From contig OY755042.1 of NCBI GenBank assembly GCA_963576565.1, positions 108,429,314-108,493,313 of the forward strand: DNA of 64,000 nt, written 5' to 3'. The notes beneath the pieces were generated by a model that was not told the DNA's origin, did not search any database, and saw only the letters and a list, made by a program, of their open reading frames with translations. Source of the DNA: Aspidapion aeneum (Eukaryota; Arthropoda; Insecta; Coleoptera; Brentidae). Below are positions 11,858 to 23,035 of the stretch, piece after piece. The position numbers were made by a program, and so were the translations under genes. Within the stretch, counting starts at the first letter, position 1. Each line of letters opens with the position of its first letter.

Positions 11858-12385
11858 GATCGAAACGTACAAGGAAGAAAAGCAATAACTTTATTAAATG
11901 GAATAATTTGGGACCAAAGTATATCAAAACATAACAAAAAGCTTATATATAACACCATTGTAAAAAGTATTATTACATACGGCTCAGAAGTATGGCCAAT
12001 CAAGGATAGAACACAAAAAATGCTTTCCGCTACGGAGATGGACTATTGGAGAAGCAGCAGGAAAATCAAAAAGCGAAAGAGTTACAAATCAAAGAATAAG
12101 AGAAATTATGACAGTGGGTGAATGTACTTTAGTTGATGAAATAAGAACAAAACAACTGGTGTGGTACGGATATGTACAAAGAATGAATAATAAAAGACTA
12201 CCTAAACAAATACTACAATGGAAATCAATTGGCCGAAGAAAACGAGGACGGCCAAGGAGAAGCTGGAGAGAAGGAATAGACAGTGAAATAAGAATAAGAG
12301 GCCCAGATTATAAATTATGGGCAAACAGAAACGAGTGGAGATTGGGTATCGGAAGACGTAGAACGTTGTGAAACCGATAAATATA
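11858..12385 (+). pseudogene. 5'-truncated non-LTR retrotransposon C-terminus (LINE family B)
   Basis: The plus strand reads GRKAITLLNGIIWDQ, YNTIVKSIITYGSEVWPIKD and, after one frameshift near 12,050, ERVTNQRIREIMTVGE then KQLVWYGYVQRMNNKRLPKQ and GRRKRGRPRRSW. It ends at a stop at 12,371 and the tail runs into ATATATATA. It resembles family A in layout but differs at most positions, so it is a separate lineage. The polymerase core is missing. The tail directly abuts the palindromic element at 12,389. Confidence 0.85.
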
Positions 12386-12388
12386 TAT

Positions 12389-13152
12389 ATACAGTGTGTC
12401 CCAGAACTAATGGTACATAGTTAAACTGTAGATTCCCTGGGTCAAAATATTACGATTTAGCCATACTTACCTTAGTCCAAAAGTTCGTACTAACCGAGAT
12501 ACAGGGTGTTAAACTTTATTTTTTCAATTCGATTTTCTTTAATAACTTTTTTACTAATTAATATTTTTGCAAAAAATAACCAGCGTGTAAGTTTTTTGAA
12601 ATTGGCAAGACGATTCCGTTAAAAATTTTGATTTACAATGTACAGGGTGTTTCTTGGACCACTGCCATTGCATTAAAATCAGTGTATTTTTTTTGGGCCT
12701 CGGTGTATACCAGTTTTTATGTAAAATAATGGATTCCCCATCCTTTTTATGTAAAAAAGTTATACTGTTTTAAAGTGGCTCAGAGCAACGGTTTTTGAGA
12801 TTTTTGCATTTAAAGTTTTTATTGCATGTGAGTGATATGCCTAATTTATGTATGATACTTTCTTCAATTCTTTCTATTAATTAAAAATAAAAGGAACATC
12901 TTGTACATTATACATCAAAATTTTCAACGGAATCGTCTTGCCAATTTTAAAAAAAGTTACACGCTGGTTAGTTTTTGCAAAAATATTAATTAGTAAAGAA
13001 GTAATTAAAGAAAATCGAATTGAAAAAATAAAGTTTAACACCCTGTATCTCGGTTAATACGAACTTTTGGACTAAGGTAAGTATGGCTAAATCGTAATAT
13101 TTTCACTCAATGAATATACAGTTTAACCATGTACCATTAGTTCTGGGACACC

Positions 13153-13158
<6 letters not shown>
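12389..13158. mobile_element. Palindromic (foldback) element with TACAGGGTGTCCC-type ends
   Basis: The left arm (about 12,391-12,640) begins ACAGTGTGTCCCAGAACTAA. The right arm (about 12,905-13,157) ends TTAGTTCTGGGACACCCTGT. The arms stay complementary over about 250 bp, including GGCAAGACGATTCCGTT and its complement. The spacer is about 260 bp and no protein is encoded. It sits inside a TA-rich target between a LINE tail and a TA microsatellite. A shorter relative with the same ends lies at 55,729-56,399. Likely a Tc1/mariner-type MITE, judged only from ends and TA target. Confidence 0.85.
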
Positions 13159-13201
<43 letters not shown>

Positions 13202-13204
13202 TAC

Positions 13205-13292
<88 letters not shown>
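13157..13292. repeat. (TA)n microsatellite, interrupted
   Basis: About 135 bp of TA repeats with one short interruption near 13,197-13,213. It produces a chance minus-strand frame of repeated IY residues, which is not a gene. It lies at the right end of the palindromic element and could be an expanded TA target. Confidence 0.92.
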
Positions 13293-13294
<2 letters not shown>

Positions 13295-14600
13295 ACGACA
13301 CACTTTAGGCTGAAACCCCGATATTTTGGCCAAAAATACCAAAAACTAACAACAATAAAACTGTTTAGTTATATATTTCTTAAAGCTAAATAATGGCACC
13401 TTAAAATTCCAGCATGATTGGCTTTATTGCCAAAGCAGGCTTCGAAATATCGTTGTTTGAATTTGACATTTCCTGACAAGGAGCAATTGTTTTTTTAATC
13501 GCCATTATTTTTCACTAACTTTAATGTGCTATTACTAAAAAGTGGGAAGAGTTATAAAAAAATTTAAGAATGACTTTTTTAACTAAAAGTAAGTAGATTA
13601 TTTTTTGATAATTTCAGTCACAGGGATTTTAAAATTATTCTTTAAATACCAATGATAAAGAAATTGTGCAAGAAATGTATGATTTTTTTTCCTTTCGATA
13701 TTTCATTGGACTAACAAAAAAGCTTTCACGAACTTTCATACTAATTTTTGCAAAAATATTTTCGTCCTAATTTGTACATTCCGAAGTACATACACTTTTA
13801 ATGCGAAAAGTACATATTCTGATAAACACAAGGTACTTAGTCTAGTGATTTTAATATGTGTTTCCGTATGATTCTATATAGATAGTAATGACCAAACTAG
13901 CCTAAAAGAAGCAGAATGAATCATAGATATCAAAACTCCTGTCTTAGCAATGAACTCTAAAACACAAAAAAAATTCAAGATGGTCGCCAAAATAGATAGG
14001 AAATTAATAGAAACTGCATACATTTAAAGCAGACACATCGGTTTTGGGGTATTTGGAGCATCTAAATTCAAATATAGAATATTTTTTATTTTGGGTGGGA
14101 AAGAACAGTTTAGAATGGAGGAGGGGGGGGTTAACTAGGTTAAACAAATCAAATTTGACACTTGATACATCAATTAAGGGGTTTTTGGGTACTCTGATTC
14201 CAAATATGATACTTAAAAAAATAAATTAGAGGACAGTCGCCTAATATGGGGTATGTTCCTAATATGGGGTAGGCACGATTTTTTTATATGCAAGGTACTT
14301 TTTGGTTCTTTGTTATCCATAGTAGAAATAGATAAAGATAGGTTACCTTAAACAAACAGTATAGTTTATAGGACAGGTAGCGATACCAACTTTCATTAAA
14401 ATCGGATAAGTAGTTTCTCAGATTAGCGGTAATAATAAAGCTTTATTTCGTTATATATGTATGTATTAATTAATTGAATATCTTGTTATTGTATCCCATA
14501 ATAGCCGACTTTCCTTTATTTTAAGGGAGCGGGACCTAACATTTTTTAAATAGGTATTTTTCGAGTTGTTCATTTAAAAAATACCATGTCACCGCAAGTG
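13293..14600. other. Unassigned AT-rich region
   Basis: No domain or tandem structure recognised. A short direct repeat CCTAATATGGGGTA occurs twice near 14,240-14,270. Confidence 0.4.
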
Positions 14601-14607
14601 CTTACCT

Positions 14608-14960
14608 GCAGTAGCAGATCCGGGGGGGGGGGACAGAGGGGCCCGGACCCCCCCTCCGGACAAAGATTATGCGGACCAAAATACTTAAGAATATATATAA
14701 TATTTTACATTTTTATACTAGATCAAATTTTACCCCCAAGAGGGGGTAATTGGGGAAAATTCAATTGGGGAAAATTCGATAATTTAAACTTTTTTTTGGG
14801 AAACTCTGGGGGGGTCTACCCTCTAAGTTTTGCAACTTATATTTTTTTGTGATGCTGTGTAATTTGTAAACCATATTAAAAATAAGACACTTTTATAAAA
14901 AGCATTTAGGTAGTATAAATCATGAAAATGTTGTGGCAAGGGTGGGGGGGGGGGTAATAA
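14608..14960. other. G/C-tract region with hAT-like end and small tandem duplication
   Basis: GTAGCAGATCCGGGG at about 14,610 resembles the CAGTGGCGGATCCGGGG end of the hAT at 49,501. Nearby, GGGGAAAATTCAATT is repeated in tandem near 14,752-14,781, and another G-run lies at about 14,943. I could not pair two ends or find a target duplication, so this is only a suspected hAT remnant. Confidence 0.35.
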
Positions 14961-15064
14961 AAAATACTTTTTAATAGTATATTAGCGATTTAGACTTTTT
15001 TATTGATTTGCGTTTAAGTGATTCGAGAGTTTAACTGTAAAAGTCTAGTTTTGGCCAAAATATT

Positions 15065-15725
15065 GATCCCTCAGACCATAGGGCGACACGAAGATTAATG
15101 CACTTTTGCATGCACTCAATCCAGTTTAAAGCTGTAATTCCACTTGTTTGTTCGTACTGTCAAAATTGTATTATTGAAGGCCTCGGCAGCTACCTCTGAC
15201 GACTGAAATCATTGGGACTTAGGTTGGGACTGTATGAAAGATGGTCCAACAATTCGACCTTTTGTTGGATTAAAAATTTAAGAGTTTTTTTTTTGTGCTT
15301 TGTGCGAACTTGCATTTCTTGGTGGTTTTCTTCCTCGTTCAGTATTCGTTTTTCGAATCTTAGCGATATCTTTCGGCAAACAAATGTTGATGTACCAATC
15401 GGCAGTAACAGTCCTTTAATCTTCTAGAGGAATTGTTACTACATCTAGGAACACCCAAACAGACGCCTGACGTTTATTTTCGGGTTCATATGAGTAAATC
15501 TACGATTCATCACCACTGACAATGCTGTACACGACACCAATTGACCATATCTTCTTTCTGTTCTTTGGTTAACAGGTGCGGTATCCAGCGGGAAACATCC
15601 CTCGCATGTTGTCGGGGACTTTTTAAATTGCCGCCCTCGAAAATAAAAAATCTTCCTATTTGTAATTCGGAAAAGTAGTTTAAATGATACAACGGCAATT
15701 TAAAAAGGCCCTGACTATACATACT
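15065..15725 (-). pseudogene. mariner transposase pseudogene
   Basis: On the minus strand, 15,722-15,510 encodes DVSRWIPHLLTKEQKEDMVN, the linker after the helix-turn-helix. Further down, frameshifted pieces read MNPKINVRRLFGCS-like sequence, NASSHKAQKKTLKFLIQQKV and LSYSPNLSPNDF, the last covering the final catalytic aspartate of the D,D34D triad. The end reads GITALNWIECMQKCINL. The order is collinear with the mariner copy at 44,960-47,060. Multiple frameshifts and stops show it is inactive. Confidence 0.82.
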
Positions 15726-16440
15726 TTCGACTTTAGCAAAAAAATATTAAAACAAAATTTGAAAAATAGTCCATTACTTGCAGTGGGGCTTTGTAAAGAA
15801 AAAAAAAAAGAAAACTTCTCTCAGTCTTCTCCGCTAGTGCTCAACCCTAGCATGCACCAGACCAAGAGATAAGGCATGTCTCTGATCAGAACTAGTAGTC
15901 CGTCGATTTTATTGAAGCGCCATTAAAAATTTCGAAGCATTCCCCTGGGTGCGCCCATGATTTGGGTCATCCTATCCATATTTTAATGGCTACTAATGCA
16001 GAGGCCTTTGAGCCAAAGTGTTAAACCTAAATCATTTATTGTTGTAATCTGCAAAGTTTTTTTATGTGCTGGATAAAAAAATATGCCACTTTAGTCAAAT
16101 TCAGTATGTAAGTAAGTGGGCACATTAGATCCATATGTGGTCGCAGTGCATGGATGTTAAGTAACGCCTGCCACCATTTTACTTCATTTAGCGCAGTGCA
16201 CAGAAATTAAACTTGGAACCAGACCTTCAGATTTTACTACCTGCATAATTACTACTTTATAATTTTTTGGCATGTATTTCTTGCTCACTTTTCCATAACT
16301 AAAAAACGGTTGTAATATACCGCTAATTAATACATTTAAATTATGTAATACATATTCTTTTTTCTATTGTCTTTCTGCTAATTTTAATTGTTAAATATGA
16401 TTTTTAAAGTTGTCGAGTCCCTCATTACTTATTTATTCTT
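15726..16440. other. Unassigned region
   Basis: CCCCTGGGTGCGCCCATG near 15,944 resembles the terminal words of the small hAT-like elements at 59,823 and 60,689. Nothing else recognised. Confidence 0.35.
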
Positions 16441-16444
16441 GTAT

Positions 16445-16465
16445 GTATATATATATATATATATC
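16445..16465. repeat. (TA)n microsatellite
   Basis: About ten TA units within AT-rich sequence. Confidence 0.85.
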
Positions 16466-16837
16466 TTCAAGTTCAAGTGAGTGAGAATTTTTATTTATGT
16501 TATTAACAATGACTATGGGAATGAGTTTTAGTATTTATTATGTATTATTACCAAAAGACATTATCTTATCTGATTTTAAAAGATAATGTTTTCAAAATTA
16601 GTATAGTTACAGAACTTCTAAGTGGCTAAATTTTCAGTTACTAAAATACAAATCCCAGATGACAAGGAGTCATTAAATAACTTCTTTTTTATGTCGAAAA
16701 GTAAGACTTAGGACGAGTAAAAATTAACTCTAAACACTTCATTTATTGGCCACTACTTATACCACAAAAATATAGGCTTTATTTTGTGTGCTTACAACCT
16801 TTGATTATATAACGACCCAGTCTTGTAAACATTAGGG

Positions 16838-17107
16838 ACCTATTGCAATAGTGCCAGGCACAAATTGTGCCGGGCACTATGTTGACACTTTCGCATTATA
16901 AGAACAGCTGTCTTCTTTCAAAATTAGGCCATTGTGTATTATAAAAGCCGGAATTAATAGTGACGCCACTATTAATGGAAAATAAACGACTTGATTTCTA
17001 AATTCGACTTTGGTATGTCAATTTTGAAAGATCAACTGTCAGTTTTTAATGCGAAACTGTCAATATAGTGCCTGGCACAATTTGTGCCTGGCTTTATTGC
17101 AATAGGT
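16838..17107. mobile_element. MITE with ACCTATTGCAATA termini
   Basis: About 270 bp. The left end reads ACCTATTGCAATAGTGCCAG and the right end CTGGCTTTATTGCAATAGGT, with inverted similarity extending through GGCACAAATTGTGCC over about 40-45 bp. No coding capacity. A truncated second copy (right half only) lies at 24,724-24,830, next to a mariner fragment. Target duplication not clear; superfamily unassigned. Confidence 0.8.
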
Positions 17108-17285
17108 CTCTTGTTACAACACAGTTCGTCCCAGAGACATAAATTTAACGACGGATGATGCAACTAGATGCAGCAAATTTTATAAATAATTAGGAACCTA
17201 TAGGCTTATTTCTCCTAATAAATTTTTAAAAGATTTTTTTTTTCTGGGGTGCAAAAAACCTCTAGTGTTTTAGGCTCTACGGGGT

Positions 17286-18576
17286 CCGATACTGCGTTTA
17301 ATGATAGAAGCAACACACTTGGTATGAATGGACATAAGACTCTCCCGAAAATTTTACGAAAGGGAACCACCCTCCCAACCCTGGCAGGGGGTTGATTCCC
17401 CCACCCCTGAAACGTGCTTTTTGACGGTTTTTTGCTAAGAACTCGAAAACGGTTAACTTTTCTAAAAATATTCTAAAGATCATTTTGCAAGCGGATAAGA
17501 TTTCCATTTAAAAATGTGCCTTAGTACCCTCCAAAGGCAGTGGTGCACGTTCCATAGGCCTACGAAAAAAGGGGAAAATGTTTAAAATATGTTTGTTTAA
17601 AACCTCATTGTATACAGTTAAATATTTAATAAGTTAGACATTACTTTTTACATTAGCCGCCTTGAAATAAAAATAAATGTATTTGGAGAAATCCTAAAAT
17701 CAAACAATAATTTTGAACATTCATTTTTGGGGCGTCTATACGAGATCTACTGCTGCGTTAAGGGGAGAGTTAGAAGAGACTTAAAAGAATTTTTTGCACA
17801 CCTCTTATTTATTTAAATGCGTATAAATGGTGCGCCACTGATGTAAGGGGGGCGTGTTATAAATCGTTAAAGAGGACTTTTCATCAGCCTTAATAAATGT
17901 TGCTTAGTTGTTTTTTGCCAAGTTAAAAGTTTGCAAATAATTGGGAAAATACTGTAGGAGAGCACTTTTAAGGGGGGTGAGAGGAGGGATGCCTCCCACC
18001 CCCACTTTAAAAAAGGTCAAGTGAAAAAAGTCAGTTTTAAGTTATTACTAACCAGAAATATTTTTTTCCGCACTTTCATTATTATTTACTGAGTTACAAA
18101 AATGAATGTTCAACATTTTTGTTTGATTTAAGGATTTCTACAAACACATTTTTTTTTATTTCAAGGCGGCTATTTAAAAAGAAAATAGGTCTAGCTTAAT
18201 TAGTATTTCACTGTATACAATGGGCTTTTGACCAGAAATATTTTTTTGAGAAAAAATAGTGATAAGGATAAAAAGTACCACAATTTTTTTTTTTTTTTTA
18301 AATTGTCCCCTTTTTTCGTACGCTAATGAAACGTGCAACAGTGCCGTCAGAGGGTACTAAGGTACATCGTGAAAAAGGAAATTGTATCCACTTGAAAAAT
18401 GATTTCAAGAAGATTTTTTGAAATGGGCTTTTTTCGAGCTATCAAAAAGCACGTTTAAGGGGTAAAACTACCTCTCTGCCAGGGTTGGGAGGGTGGTTCA
18501 CTTTCGTAAATATCAGGGCGAGTCTTATGTCTATCCATACCAAGTGTGTTGATTCTATCATTAAACGCAGCATCAT
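17286..18576. mobile_element. 1.3-kb foldback element with ~450-bp inverted arms
   Basis: The left arm is about 17,286-17,732 and the right arm about 18,098-18,576. Matching blocks include CTGCGTTTAATGATAGAA, CACACTTGGTATG, GAACCACCCTCCCAACCCT, TATACA(A/G)T and GCCTTGAAATAAAAA, each present as reverse complement in the other arm. The arms differ by many substitutions and small gaps. The spacer (about 365 bp) has no recognised content. The outermost arm sequence can be read as AFNDRINTLGM on the right (minus strand), so coding sequence may have been captured. Confidence 0.82.
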
Positions 18577-18739
18577 ATCGCTTGAATCTCGAGTGTAGTA
18601 ATCCGCCCTGCTTGTACGAATTTATATCCAGGTGGACCTGCTTGGTTGGTCTTGTATTTGCTGCATAAATTAGGTGTCTGACGGACGTCCGAATAATGGA
18701 ATTATAAAAATTACTGGGTTGGTTAAACCGCCATGTCAA
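18455..18739 (-). other. Unrecognised 94-codon open frame at the foldback edge
   Basis: Minus-strand frame running from outside the foldback into its right arm. The outer part reads HLIYAANTRPTKQVHLDINS and QGGLLHSRFKRYDAAFND. The part inside the arm (AFNDRINTLGMDRHKT) has a degenerate mirror copy in the left arm. Composition is protein-like but I recognise no family. It could be a fragment of the element's own gene, a captured host exon, or chance. Confidence 0.3.
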
Positions 18740-19140
18740 TATTGATATGTGAACCTGTCCAATTAACCGCCATCTATATCTGATCTGCTCGAATTTTTAA
18801 AAATTATAAGAATTTTATCTGTTTGCACATCTCTTTTGCACATCTGGTTAAATTTTATAGTTATTATACCCAAGTGCATCAATGGAGGGAAGGGTAATGG
18901 GGATAATTACCCCTCCCCCCAATAATGAAAACATGTAATTTATTTATATAATGAATGGATCCATGACGGATCTGACACCTTCCTAGCTAGACTGTTCTTC
19001 AAGTGAAGCCATGATAATATATTAGCCTTGAAAACAGTTTTTTGTAAATATCTCGGAAACTAAAGCTCCTACGAAGTTTTTGGTTATAAGACGAATTATT
19101 GAGTAAAATATATTGTACTATATTCCGAAAACAATGTATT
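18740..19140. other. Unassigned region
   Basis: No feature recognised apart from short C-rich and G-rich runs near 18,885-18,920. Confidence 0.35.
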
Positions 19141-19145
19141 GATAC

Positions 19146-19345
19146 GATGCTACGACCAAAATCTAATCAGCTCGTAAAAGTGTCGAACACTATTTTATCT
19201 GAACATTTTATGAAACTCGGTTCAGCGGTTTAGGAGCTATCGTGTTACGCACAGAAATAATATACACACACACACAGAGAGACATTACGACGATATTGCT
19301 AGGATAGGTCAAAATACATCCAAATAACACATTTTTGGCGTTATC
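19146..19345. mobile_element. Helentron-like fragment with internal (AC)n
   Basis: Contains GACCAAAATCTAATCAGCTC, GGTTTAGGAGCTATCGTGTT, a short (AC)n/(AG)n run at about 19,264-19,280, then TAACACATTTTTGGCGTTAT. The first half matches 52,165-52,300 and the second half matches 58,553-58,625. The layout (conserved core, then microsatellite, then conserved tail) is that described for mini-me/DINE-1 and other Helentron-type elements. Ends are not defined here. Confidence 0.6.
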
Positions 19346-19616
19346 TCAAAAATATTTTTTCGTCGAACTGCCAACTGGGCGCCGGGCCAACTCGGCGGCG
19401 AAAATTTTTTTTTTTTTTTTGATAAAATGTGTAGATGAAAAAAAAACAAAATATATTATTTATATAAAAACATTTTTAAAAAATCCTTTACGCAATTCTT
19501 TTGAAATTTGTTTTTGTTAAGTAAAGTTAAATCCATTAAGTCGACTGTTGAATCTTGGTAGTTGTAGTGTTTGGTAACCTGGTAACACTACAATTTACGT
19601 TTTTTATTACAACAAT

Positions 19617-19940
19617 GGCTCATCCAAAATGGCGGATTTTTTTATTTTTAAACCGATTTGTCTCAAACTTGGAATCTTACATTGCTTGAGGTCATTTAAC
19701 AAAATTTTTTACTCAAACTTAAAAAAATCAAAATGGCGGATCCAAAATGGCGGGTTTTCTTATTTACTAACCGATTTGTCTCAAACTTGAAATATTACAT
19801 TGCTTGACGTCATTAACCACAATTTTTAACTCAAACTTAAAAAAATCAAAATGGCGGATACAAAATGGCGGATTTTTTTATTTATTAACCGATTTGTCTC
19901 AAACTTGAAATATTACATTGTTGAGGTCATTTCAACTTTT
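19617..19940. repeat. Tandem array, ~119-bp unit, about 2.7 copies
   Basis: Each unit contains AAAATGGCGGATTTTTT, ACCGATTTGTCTCAAACTTG and ATTACATTGCTTGANGTCAT, followed by a second ATCAAAATGGCGGAT. Spacing is about 119 bp. Copies are close to each other in sequence, so the array is fairly recent. Confidence 0.88.
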
Positions 19941-20039
19941 TTAGTTGCATAGTAACAAAAAATAATTACTTATAAGCATAATTTTATAGACAAGATATGA
20001 GTTTCAAACTCCCCCCACCCTCGCCTAAGTGCAGTTCTG

Positions 20040-20365
20040 GAACAAAAGTCTGGTGAAATATTTACCGTAAATAACCAAAAAGGAAATAGTCGCACAGGAA
20101 AAAAGCGCAGAGCAAAAAAACGCGCAAAGAAAAAAGTGCACATAGTAAAACAGCGCACAGGGGGTCGAGGAAATTTGATGCAAAACTTTTTTTTCAAAGA
20201 AAAATTATTCGAAAACATTTTCTTGGAAAATTGTTAAACCGTTTTCTTCATAATATGGAAATTTGTCCAAAAACGTTTTCTTTAAACGGATAGGTATTTG
20301 TTCGAAAACATTTTCTACAAACGGAAATTTGTCGAAAACATTTTCTTGAAACATATTTTTTTCGA
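20040..20365. repeat. Degenerate short-period arrays (GCGCACA words, then TTCGAAAACATTTTC words)
   Basis: From about 20,086 to 20,160 the word GCGCACAR/GCGCAAAG recurs every 14-19 bp, separated by A-runs. From about 20,210 to 20,365 a second motif, TCGAAAACATTTTCTTNNAA, recurs four times at 35-60 bp spacing. The first part, including GTTCTGGAACAAAAGTCTGG at its left, matches 59,362-59,475. Probably subterminal arrays of a DNA transposon; no protein. Confidence 0.6.
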
Positions 20366-20385
20366 AAAAAAATTATATATGTATA

Positions 20386-20985
20386 TACAGCGTGTGGGGA
20401 TTTTGGAGACGGTAAGAGATACGAGTTTGTTTAAATGAGAAAAAAATTGCGCTATTCTAAGCCAAATCAGATGCCGTATCAAAATTAAAAATATCTACAG
20501 GGCTTTTAAAATATCGAGCAAAACTAAAAATTGTGTTTTTAAAAAAATTGAAATTTCGCCGCCATCTTGCAAACAAATGTAATGAAATTTGGCAGTTTTG
20601 TGTAAGCAACTGAAATGAATGAAGGTAACAATTTTTTTCTAGGCCTTCTAGTTTTTTTGAAACCATAGCCAACTTTGTTATTTCTTATGACCGCTATATT
20701 GGATTTATATTTCAATAAATAGGGCATAAAAGGAGCTTTTCAACCGTGTATAATAAGCCTATCTTTGAATGATGGAAAATGTGAATTTGTTAAAAAAATA
20801 GTTTTTCACTTAGGCTGTGAAACAAATGCCGTTTTTTATTTCTTTGTTTTATATGCAAATCTTTTATTTTTTTATTTTTCTCTGGCTAAGATATAATACA
20901 ATTTCTTAAAATCTATCTTTTATCTCTAAAAGAAAAGTTTGCATTTATTATTTAATTTAAAATAAAACTAAAAACCGATAACAAA
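20386..20985. other. Unassigned, possible truncated TACAGNGTGT element
   Basis: TATACAGCGTGTGGGGATTT at 20,386 resembles the ends of the palindromic elements at 12,389 and 55,729, but no matching right arm is visible. The rest is AT-rich without recognised features. Confidence 0.3.
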
Positions 20986-20994
20986 GCATTAAAT

Positions 20995-21250
20995 TAAATG
21001 TTCGAAAATTCCACCGTTGTTATTCATGCAAATCCTTTGTTATTCATGCAAATCCTGCATCGATGAATTAGAGACATGCATGCATCTTTAACCATTTGTT
21101 CACGAATTTCTTCTATGGCTAGAACAACGGCTGCCGCAAGTTCTTCTATCGCATTATGAGTAGTAGTAGTAGAATAAACTTTATCCTTTATGTATCCCCA
21201 AATACAAAAAAGAGGCGTAAGGTCCGGCGAACGTGCAGGCCAGGCAACTG
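20995..21250 (-). pseudogene. Tc1/mariner/IS630-type transposase C-terminus
   Basis: On the minus strand the sequence starts with WPARSPDLTPLF, the motif around the last acidic residue of the DDE triad. A frame change leads to GYIKDKVYSTTTHNAIEELA, then VLAIEEIREQMVKDACMSL and HRCRICMNNKG. This WPARSPDLTP...WGYIKDKVY layout is that of IS630/Tc1-like transposases and differs from the mariners elsewhere in the window. Only the last ~85 residues remain. Confidence 0.78.
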
Positions 21251-21785
21251 TACCTTAGCTTATCTATAGTAGCTACCAGCCTCGATAACTTTCTTTTTTT
21301 TGAGCTCTGAGGGGGGTATTTACCCCCTCTGCCCCTCCCCGTAGAACCACCAATGTCCTCCCCTACATTTTTAGATTCCTATATGTCTATGCTTTTGCAG
21401 ATACTGCAATTCGGTGCAGAATAAAGTAGTATAGAGGCAAAAATGTCAGAAAAATGGTCGAGGTATAATAGAGGATAGGCAAAGTAATGTAACCAGTGAA
21501 GTCGCCGAGATAAGAAGAAGTCGTTCTCTGTCTTATACGACCGAATTGAAGATAGTATCAAACTAAATTATACCGCCGTGTACATGCGAGAAACAAGCAT
21601 GGGAAGAAATATCGCACACGAGACGAAACGGCATAAAATTCAAGGGCGAAAAAATTTCGTGAAATATTGGTTCTTGGTGGTGTTTAAATGGTGGGCGTGT
21701 CTGTTTTATATGCACGGTGATCACAGTGTAAATAATACAATATCAGTTACAAAGATAAATTTTAAAGTTCCTTTAGACTCATTTA
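21251..21785. other. Unassigned region
   Basis: G/C tracts at about 21,310-21,345 (GAGGGGGGTATTTACCCCCTC, a near-perfect palindrome) may be a hAT remnant. No coding signal. Confidence 0.35.
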
Positions 21786-21787
21786 AT

Positions 21788-22345
21788 CTATCTTAAGCCT
21801 TCTTCGATCCACCTTTGGACATAGGCCTTCCCCAATATCTTCCACTCTTCCCTGTCTGGTGCCGTGTTTATCCATCTAGTTCCCGCATGTTTCTTCAAAT
21901 CGTCCGCCCATCTCATTTGGGGTTTTCCTCTACTTCTTTTATTTTTATTAGGTCTCCAGTTTACAATACATTTGTCCCATCGATTGTCTTTTTGTCTTAT
22001 ATTATGACTGGCAAATTTCCATTTTGATTTTGCTGGTTCTCCGCTGACATCCCCTACTTTTGTTTTATTTCTTATCCATTCATTCCTTTTTCTATCTGAT
22101 AGCTTTACATGTAACATTTGATTTTCTCTCCTGATTTTAGCTGCTTGGTTTTTTTTAGTTTAATAATAATTTGTCCTAGATATAAATTCCTCTACTTATT
22201 CTCTTTTCTCTTGGTTTATTTTGATCGTGATATCTTCATTTGTGTTTGTTATAATTTTAGTTTTAGTGTAGTTCATACTCAAGCCTATATTTTTAGGAAC
22301 TGTATCCAGTCCTTCCAGCATTTTTATTATTTAATTATCCATAGT
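21788..22345 (-). pseudogene. Non-LTR retrotransposon C-terminus (LINE family C)
   Basis: Minus-strand reading from about 22,345: MLEGLDTVPKNIGLSMNYTK, KIITNTNEDITIKINQEKRE, VEEFIYLGQI, then a gap, then SDRKRNEWIRNKTKVGDV and HNIRQKDNRWDKCIVNWRPN, KRSRGKPQMRWADDLKKHAG and DREEWKILGKAYVQRWIEEG. This is the post-catalytic region of a LINE reverse transcriptase with the C-terminal WTDD-LK-type block. Stops and an internal deletion near 22,120-22,160 make it dead. The fragment differs from families A and B. Confidence 0.85.
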
Positions 22346-22796
22346 AATAGGAAAATTTGTATTACCTAACGAAAAAAAAAATGTTTTGTTCAAGCAAATT
22401 ATTATGTAAAAACATTATCATTTAAAACAATTGATGTCGATCTAAAATAACGTATTTTTGATTATATTTAACAAAATTTGCGTAGGCGGGTAATTTGAGT
22501 GTAAAGAGATATTTTAGCCGTAGTGAACCGACTGGTTAGATGTAAAAGAGACTGTGACACGGTATCAAAACGCGTTGGAGAGAATATGCGTGGATAAAAG
22601 GGTTTTAATCTTTCCTCTAAATGTGTTGGTGCCCATAACAACTGTTATTAAACCACCTCATAGACATGATTTTATTGGCTAACCAAGCTAATAGGAAATA
22701 CTTTATTTTATTATAGCGTCCTAGCCCAGTTAAGCCATAACATTAAACATACCTTAATACTTTAAAAGTTAGGAAACTACTGATACCTTGCACTTG

Positions 22797-22857
22797 AACC
22801 GAACCGAACCGAACTGAACCAAACCGAGCTTGGTTCGGTTCAGTTTGGTTCGGTTCG
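22797..22857. repeat. (CGAAC)n / (GTTCG)n hairpin
   Basis: GAACCGAACCGAACCGAAC on the left is followed by GGTTCGGTTCAGTTTGGTTC on the right, joined by GAGCTTG. The two halves are reverse complements of a 5-bp repeat, giving a stem of about 25 bp. Confidence 0.85.
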
Positions 22858-22912
22858 GATACACACCTTCTAGGATGCCGGGAAAGAAGTCAGGGAAATT
22901 TAAAAAAAAAAT

Positions 22913-22978
22913 ATACAGCGCTATTTTGTCGCCGGTATTTTGTTCCGCGCCATTTTGTACAGCGCTGTTTTGAAACGG
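22913..22978. repeat. Degenerate ~16-bp array of NGCGC-ATTTTGT words
   Basis: Reads GCGCTATTTTGTCGCC, GTATTTTGTTCCGCGCC, ATTTTGTACAGCGCTGT: four imperfect repeats of a GCGC core plus ATTTTGT spacer. Similar short-period GCGC arrays occur at 20,086, 48,550, 50,775 and 59,430. Confidence 0.6.
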
Positions 22979-23035
22979 AGCCTAAAAAACCATTGAATTT
23001 TTAACCCAACAAAACGTCGGATTGTTGGACATGAC

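Noticed and set aside
13103..13342. 79-codon minus-strand frame rich in IY
   Set aside because: Product of the TA microsatellite.
22797..22857. Telomeric-type repeat
   Set aside because: CGAAC is not the insect TTAGG telomere unit and the array inverts on itself.
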